Below, one piece after another: positions 22,814-25,457 of a stretch of DNA of 25,457 bases. The translations under genes and the position numbers were made by a program. The stretch lies in contig JAJFHC010000106.1 in the NCBI GenBank assembly GCA_021775835.1, forward strand, positions 1-25,457. The letters are read 5' to 3'. This DNA comes from Hyphomicrobiales bacterium. GTDB lineage: Bacteria; Pseudomonadota; Alphaproteobacteria; Rhizobiales; JAJFHC01. How positions within the stretch are numbered: position 1 is the first letter of the stretch; the number at the start of each line of letters is the position of its first letter. The notes under the pieces were generated by a model that worked only from the letters and a program-made list of their open reading frames with translations, was not told the DNA's origin and ran no database searches.

Positions 22814-24052
22814 ATGTCTCAAACAGCCCCCGCCGATCCGTCCCAGAGTACCGCCACCAACAAATTCATCATGGTGATCGTCGCCGGCTGCCTCATTTCT
22901 CTCGTCGGCTTCGGTGTGCGTGCAAGTTTCGGCGTGTTCCAGGAACCGATCCTGGTGACCCGCGGCTGGGGCTCTGAAATCTTCTCCTTCGCCATTGCCG
23001 TCCAGAATCTCCTGTGGGGCATGGGACAGCCGTTCGCCGGCATGATCGCCGACCGCTACGGCACGGCAAAGGTCCTGGTGTCGGGCGCTTTGCTCTATCT
23101 GGCCGGACTGGCACTGATGTCGGTTTCCGGAAGCCCGGCAACGTTCCAGTTGACCGCCGGTGTCATGATCGGCCTGGGCCTGTCGGCAAGCGCGTTTCCC
23201 CTGGTCATGGCCTCGTTCGGACGTCTGGTGCCGCCGGAGAAACGCTCCTGGGCCTTCGGCATAGCGACGGCTGCGGGCTCGGCCGGCCAGGTTCTCGTCG
23301 TCCCCGTCAGCCAGACATTCATCACCGCCTATGGCTGGCAGACCGCTCTGATTTTTCTGGCCGTCATGATTGCCCTGATCATTCCCATGGCGACCGTGCT
23401 CGCCGGGCGCAGCGAACCTCCATCAGGGGCGGTTGCCGACAGCCAGAGTCTCCGCCAGGCACTCGCCGAGGCCATGGGCCACAAGAGTTTCAAGCTGCTG
23501 ATTGCCGGCTTCTTCGTCTGCGGTTTCCATGTGGCCTTCATCACCGTGCACCTGCCGAAACATCTCAGCGACCAGGGCTTTTCCGGCAGCACCGCCGCCT
23601 GGGCCATCGCCACCATTGGCCTGTTCAACATCTTCGGGTCCTACTTTGCCGGTGTCGCCGGCGGCCATTACTCGAAACCCTATCTGCTGAGCGCCAACTA
23701 TTTTTGCCGCGCCCTGGCCATTGCCCTGTTCATCACCTTGCCGTCGAACGAGGTGACGGTGATGGTCTTCGCCGCCGTCATGGGTCTGCTGTGGCTGTCG
23801 ACAGTTCCCTTGACGTCGGCCCTGGTGGCCCAAATGTTCGGGCCGCGCTATCTGGGCACCTTGTTCGGCATCGTCTTTTTCAGCCATCAGGTCGGCTCGT
23901 TCCTGGGCGTCTGGCTGGGCGGCAGGTTCTACGACCAGTATGGCAGTTATGATATTATCTGGTGGTCCGGCGTCGGCCTTGGCGTGCTGGCGGGATTGAT
24001 ACACCTGCCGATCAGTGAGCGACCGGTAGACCGGTTCGTGACACAAGGCTAG
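22814..24052 (+). CDS. MFS transporter, probable organic-acid (monocarboxylate-type) carrier
   Basis: The 412-aa protein has about 12 hydrophobic helices in two halves joined by a polar loop (about residues 195-220), the layout of the major facilitator superfamily in the inner membrane. The first helix region VGFGVRASFGVFQEPI and the loop GMIADRYGTAKVLVSGA after helix 2, a form of the MFS motif A, resemble carriers of the oxalate/formate and monocarboxylate group. The second-half counterpart is GVAGGHYSKPYLL. A GGAG site lies about 9 bases before the ATG. It is preceded by the LysR gene (100 bp) and followed by the small orphan (29 bp) and an RraA-family gene. Together these suggest uptake and cleavage of an organic acid. 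The precise substrate is unknown. Confidence 0.9.
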   Translation: MSQTAPADPSQSTATNKFIMVIVAGCLISLVGFGVRASFGVFQEPILVTRGWGSEIFSFAIAVQNLLWGMGQPFAGMIADRYGTAKVLVSGALLYLAGLALMSVSGSPATFQLTAGVMIGLGLSASAFPLVMASFGRLVPPEKRSWAFGIATAAGSAGQVLVVPVSQTFITAYGWQTALIFLAVMIALIIPMATVLAGRSEPPSGAVADSQSLRQALAEAMGHKSFKLLIAGFFVCGFHVAFITVHLPKHLSDQGFSGSTAAWAIATIGLFNIFGSYFAGVAGGHYSKPYLLSANYFCRALAIALFITLPSNEVTVMVFAAVMGLLWLSTVPLTSALVAQMFGPRYLGTLFGIVFFSHQVGSFLGVWLGGRFYDQYGSYDIIWWSGVGLGVLAGLIHLPISERPVDRFVTQG

Positions 24053-24081
24053 GGCCGCTGGGTACTGAAAGGAAGGCTTCC

Positions 24082-24459
24082 GTGAAGTCGGGACATGGCA
24101 TTGCGCTGGGGTTGGCGGCAGGGGTGCTGGCGGTCTGGCTTGCGCTCATGACCGTAAGCCTTGGTGACGCCGAAGTCGAAGCCTCAGCCAACGGCACGGT
24201 CCTGGCAACCTTCCCGATCAGCGCCAGCCAGGACGACATCTTTGCGGCCATCGTCCACGCCGGCGGACGGCCCATGCGCCGGACATGGCTTGGGTTCGCC
24301 TGGGTCGCCGACGGCAGCGACGCCGGTTTTGCCGGGCGCCTCAAGGAAAACGGTGCGACCGGTGTTTATCGCGAAATGCCGCTGGGACCGTCGCTCGGCG
24401 GTTGCGCGGCAATCGTCAGTGCCAGCCGCTGGCTCAAGAACGCCGGCCTGACGAATTGA
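24082..24459 (+). CDS. Small membrane-anchored hypothetical protein
   Basis: The 125-aa product starts at a GTG behind an AAAGGAAGG ribosome site, with one hydrophobic helix (about 7-26, IALGLAAGVLAVWLALMTV) close to the N-terminus. The rest is a small soluble domain with LATFPISASQDDIFAAIVHAGG, TWLGFAWVAD and GFAGRLKENGATGVYREMP. A helix at the N-terminus without a clear cleavage site suggests the domain faces the periplasm while anchored. I vaguely recognise this layout as a short conserved alphaproteobacterial protein but know no function. It sits between the MFS and RraA genes on the same strand, so it may be part of that transcription unit. Confidence 0.65.
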   Translation: MKSGHGIALGLAAGVLAVWLALMTVSLGDAEVEASANGTVLATFPISASQDDIFAAIVHAGGRPMRRTWLGFAWVADGSDAGFAGRLKENGATGVYREMPLGPSLGGCAAIVSASRWLKNAGLTN

Positions 24460-24558
24460 ATCGCCCCAATTTCCGCCCCAATTGAAACTGCCACCGATGT
24501 GTGGTGTATGGCGGGGCAAACCAATCTCACCGTTGAACATCAGGACAGGTCCCGCCCC

Positions 24559-25248
24559 ATGATCGAAGATCCGCCACTCGTCACGATCCGCCGCAATTTT
24601 CCCCGCCCGGACAAGAGCCAGATCGAAGCGCTCACCGGCACTCCAACGGGCTTTGTCGTTGACTGCCTGAACGGGCGGGCGGCCCTTGACGGCGCGATCA
24701 AGCCGATCGATCCGGACGCGGTCCATTTTTGCGGTGTCGCCGTGCCCTGTCACACCGGTCCGGCCGACAACCTGTCAGCTTTCGCCGCCCTCGATGTGGT
24801 CGAGCCCGGCGATGTCATCGTCATTGCCACCGACGCCTATCTGACGACGGCGGTGATCGGTGACCTCTATCTCGGCATGGCGAAGAACTGTGGCGTGTCC
24901 GCAGTCGTCACGGATGGCTGCGTGCGCGATATTGTCGGCATTAATGACGTCGCCTTGCCCTGTTTTGCCGCCGGCGTCACGCCGAACTCACCAGCCCGCA
25001 ACGGCCCCGGCACTGTCGGTTTGCCGATCACTTTGGGCGGAGAAACCGTATCGGCGGGCGACGTTGTCCTGGGCGATCTCGACGGCGTCGTCGTCATTCC
25101 CTTCGACCGGATCGGCCACGTCATCGACACCCTGCCGGGACTGCTCGCCGCGGAAGCCGCCCTCGATGCCAGGGTGAAGGCGGGTCTCAAGATCCCCGAA
25201 TTCGTGAATGATGTCCTGACCGGCGGCCGGGTGCAGGAAGTGGAGTGA
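24559..25248 (+). CDS. RraA-family protein (4-hydroxy-4-methyl-2-oxoglutarate aldolase-like)
   Basis: The 229-aa protein matches the RraA / HMG-aldolase fold. The signature block is at 101-124: GDLYLGMAKNCGV followed by AVVTDGCVRD, where Arg123 and Asp124 are the substrate- and metal-binding pair. A later PNSPARNGPGTVG loop and the GDVVLGDLDGVVVIP strand are also typical. Members cleave 4-hydroxy-2-oxoacids to pyruvate plus a second oxoacid, or decarboxylate oxaloacetate; others (E. coli RraA) inhibit RNase E. Being beside a carrier of organic-acid type and a LysR gene favours the aldolase role. The ATG at 24559 has an AGGACAGG site 10-17 bases upstream; a start at 24499 or 24508 remains possible. 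It was once widely labelled dimethylmenaquinone methyltransferase, which does not apply here. Confidence 0.88.
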   Translation: MIEDPPLVTIRRNFPRPDKSQIEALTGTPTGFVVDCLNGRAALDGAIKPIDPDAVHFCGVAVPCHTGPADNLSAFAALDVVEPGDVIVIATDAYLTTAVIGDLYLGMAKNCGVSAVVTDGCVRDIVGINDVALPCFAAGVTPNSPARNGPGTVGLPITLGGETVSAGDVVLGDLDGVVVIPFDRIGHVIDTLPGLLAAEAALDARVKAGLKIPEFVNDVLTGGRVQEVE

Positions 25249-25301
25249 CCTGCCTGCCCGGCCCTGGGGCTGGATCGTTTTATGTTCAGGCTTCGATCCG
25301 G

Positions 25302-25364
25302 TACGGCCCCTGTGTGCTGATTGTGTGCGATATTGGAGTGGGTGGGAGACCTTTACGGCCCCTG
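25302..25364. repeat. Short direct repeat after the RraA gene
   Basis: TACGGCCCCTG occurs at 25302-25312 and again at 25354-25364, 52 bp apart, in the 209-bp tail of the window after the RraA gene. Nothing else in that tail can be assigned; an inverted AACAGT/ACTGTT pair lies near its end. Confidence 0.3.
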
Positions 25365-25457
25365 GTCCTCTGACTTGCAAGACCGTGATCCGGCTCGGTT
25401 CCCCACCCGTCCATTTTAACCAACCTGAACAGTTGCACGGGGCACTGTTGCATAGTG

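Noticed and set aside
23014..23952. Long out-of-phase plus-strand frame inside the MFS gene
   Set aside because: The product is Arg/Gly/Pro/His-rich with no hydrophobic helices, while the overlapping frame encodes a complete 12-helix carrier.

Overview
The window is GC-rich chromosomal DNA, most likely from a free-living alphaproteobacterium (perhaps a Rhodospirillales-like lineage; this is inferred from gene content, not from a marker gene). Supporting signs are a polyhydroxybutyrate-type bdhA preceded by TGC-rich dyads, class III nucleotide cyclases with alphaproteobacterial-style N-terminal regions, a BenE transporter, several small-molecule amidohydrolases, and GC-rich hairpin repeats between genes. 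I see no rRNA, tRNA, phage, transposase, CRISPR array or recognisable defence island.

Layout. 1-3352: the end of a class III cyclase, a ureohydrolase (agmatinase/arginase fold), a convergent ATC-hydrolase-like gene, and a shortened GcvA-type LysR regulator divergent from it. 3390-5667 (minus): a two-gene unit with a small unknown protein and an exported 621-aa protein carrying one CxxCH haem site. 5668-8396 (plus): a regulated promoter region, bdhA, a patatin-like hydrolase and a 91-aa glycine-rich membrane protein. 8583-11906: a metallo-beta-lactamase-fold hydrolase (minus), a D-2-hydroxyacid dehydrogenase (plus) and a BenE transporter (minus). 11907-12560 is non-coding and holds dispersed repeats. 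12561-17493 (minus): padR, a membrane-fusion protein and an RND pump in one tight operon. 17664-18485: a creatininase-family enzyme, then a tandem repeat and a possible 38-aa membrane peptide. 19100-20283 (minus): a VOC protein and a second creatininase-family enzyme. 20467-25248 (plus): a second class III cyclase, a LysR regulator, an MFS carrier, a small membrane-anchored orphan and an RraA-family protein.

How the genes may work together. bdhA and the patatin gene look like one transcription unit for 3-hydroxybutyrate or polymer/lipid turnover. Two near-identical TGC dyads cover the predicted promoter, as expected for a PhaR-type repressor. The padR-MFP-RND unit looks self-regulated through a 15-bp-period array of ATATATC elements that covers its own predicted -10 and -35. 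LysR, MFS, orphan and RraA may form an organic-acid uptake and cleavage module. Much of the rest is ordinary accessory metabolism.

I do not find a convincing new multi-gene system. The most unusual items are the two operator arrays, a composite repeat family at three intergenic sites, the exported haem protein with its small partner, altered metal-ligand positions in one ureohydrolase and one creatininase, and a LysR gene whose promoter geometry predicts a leaderless mRNA.
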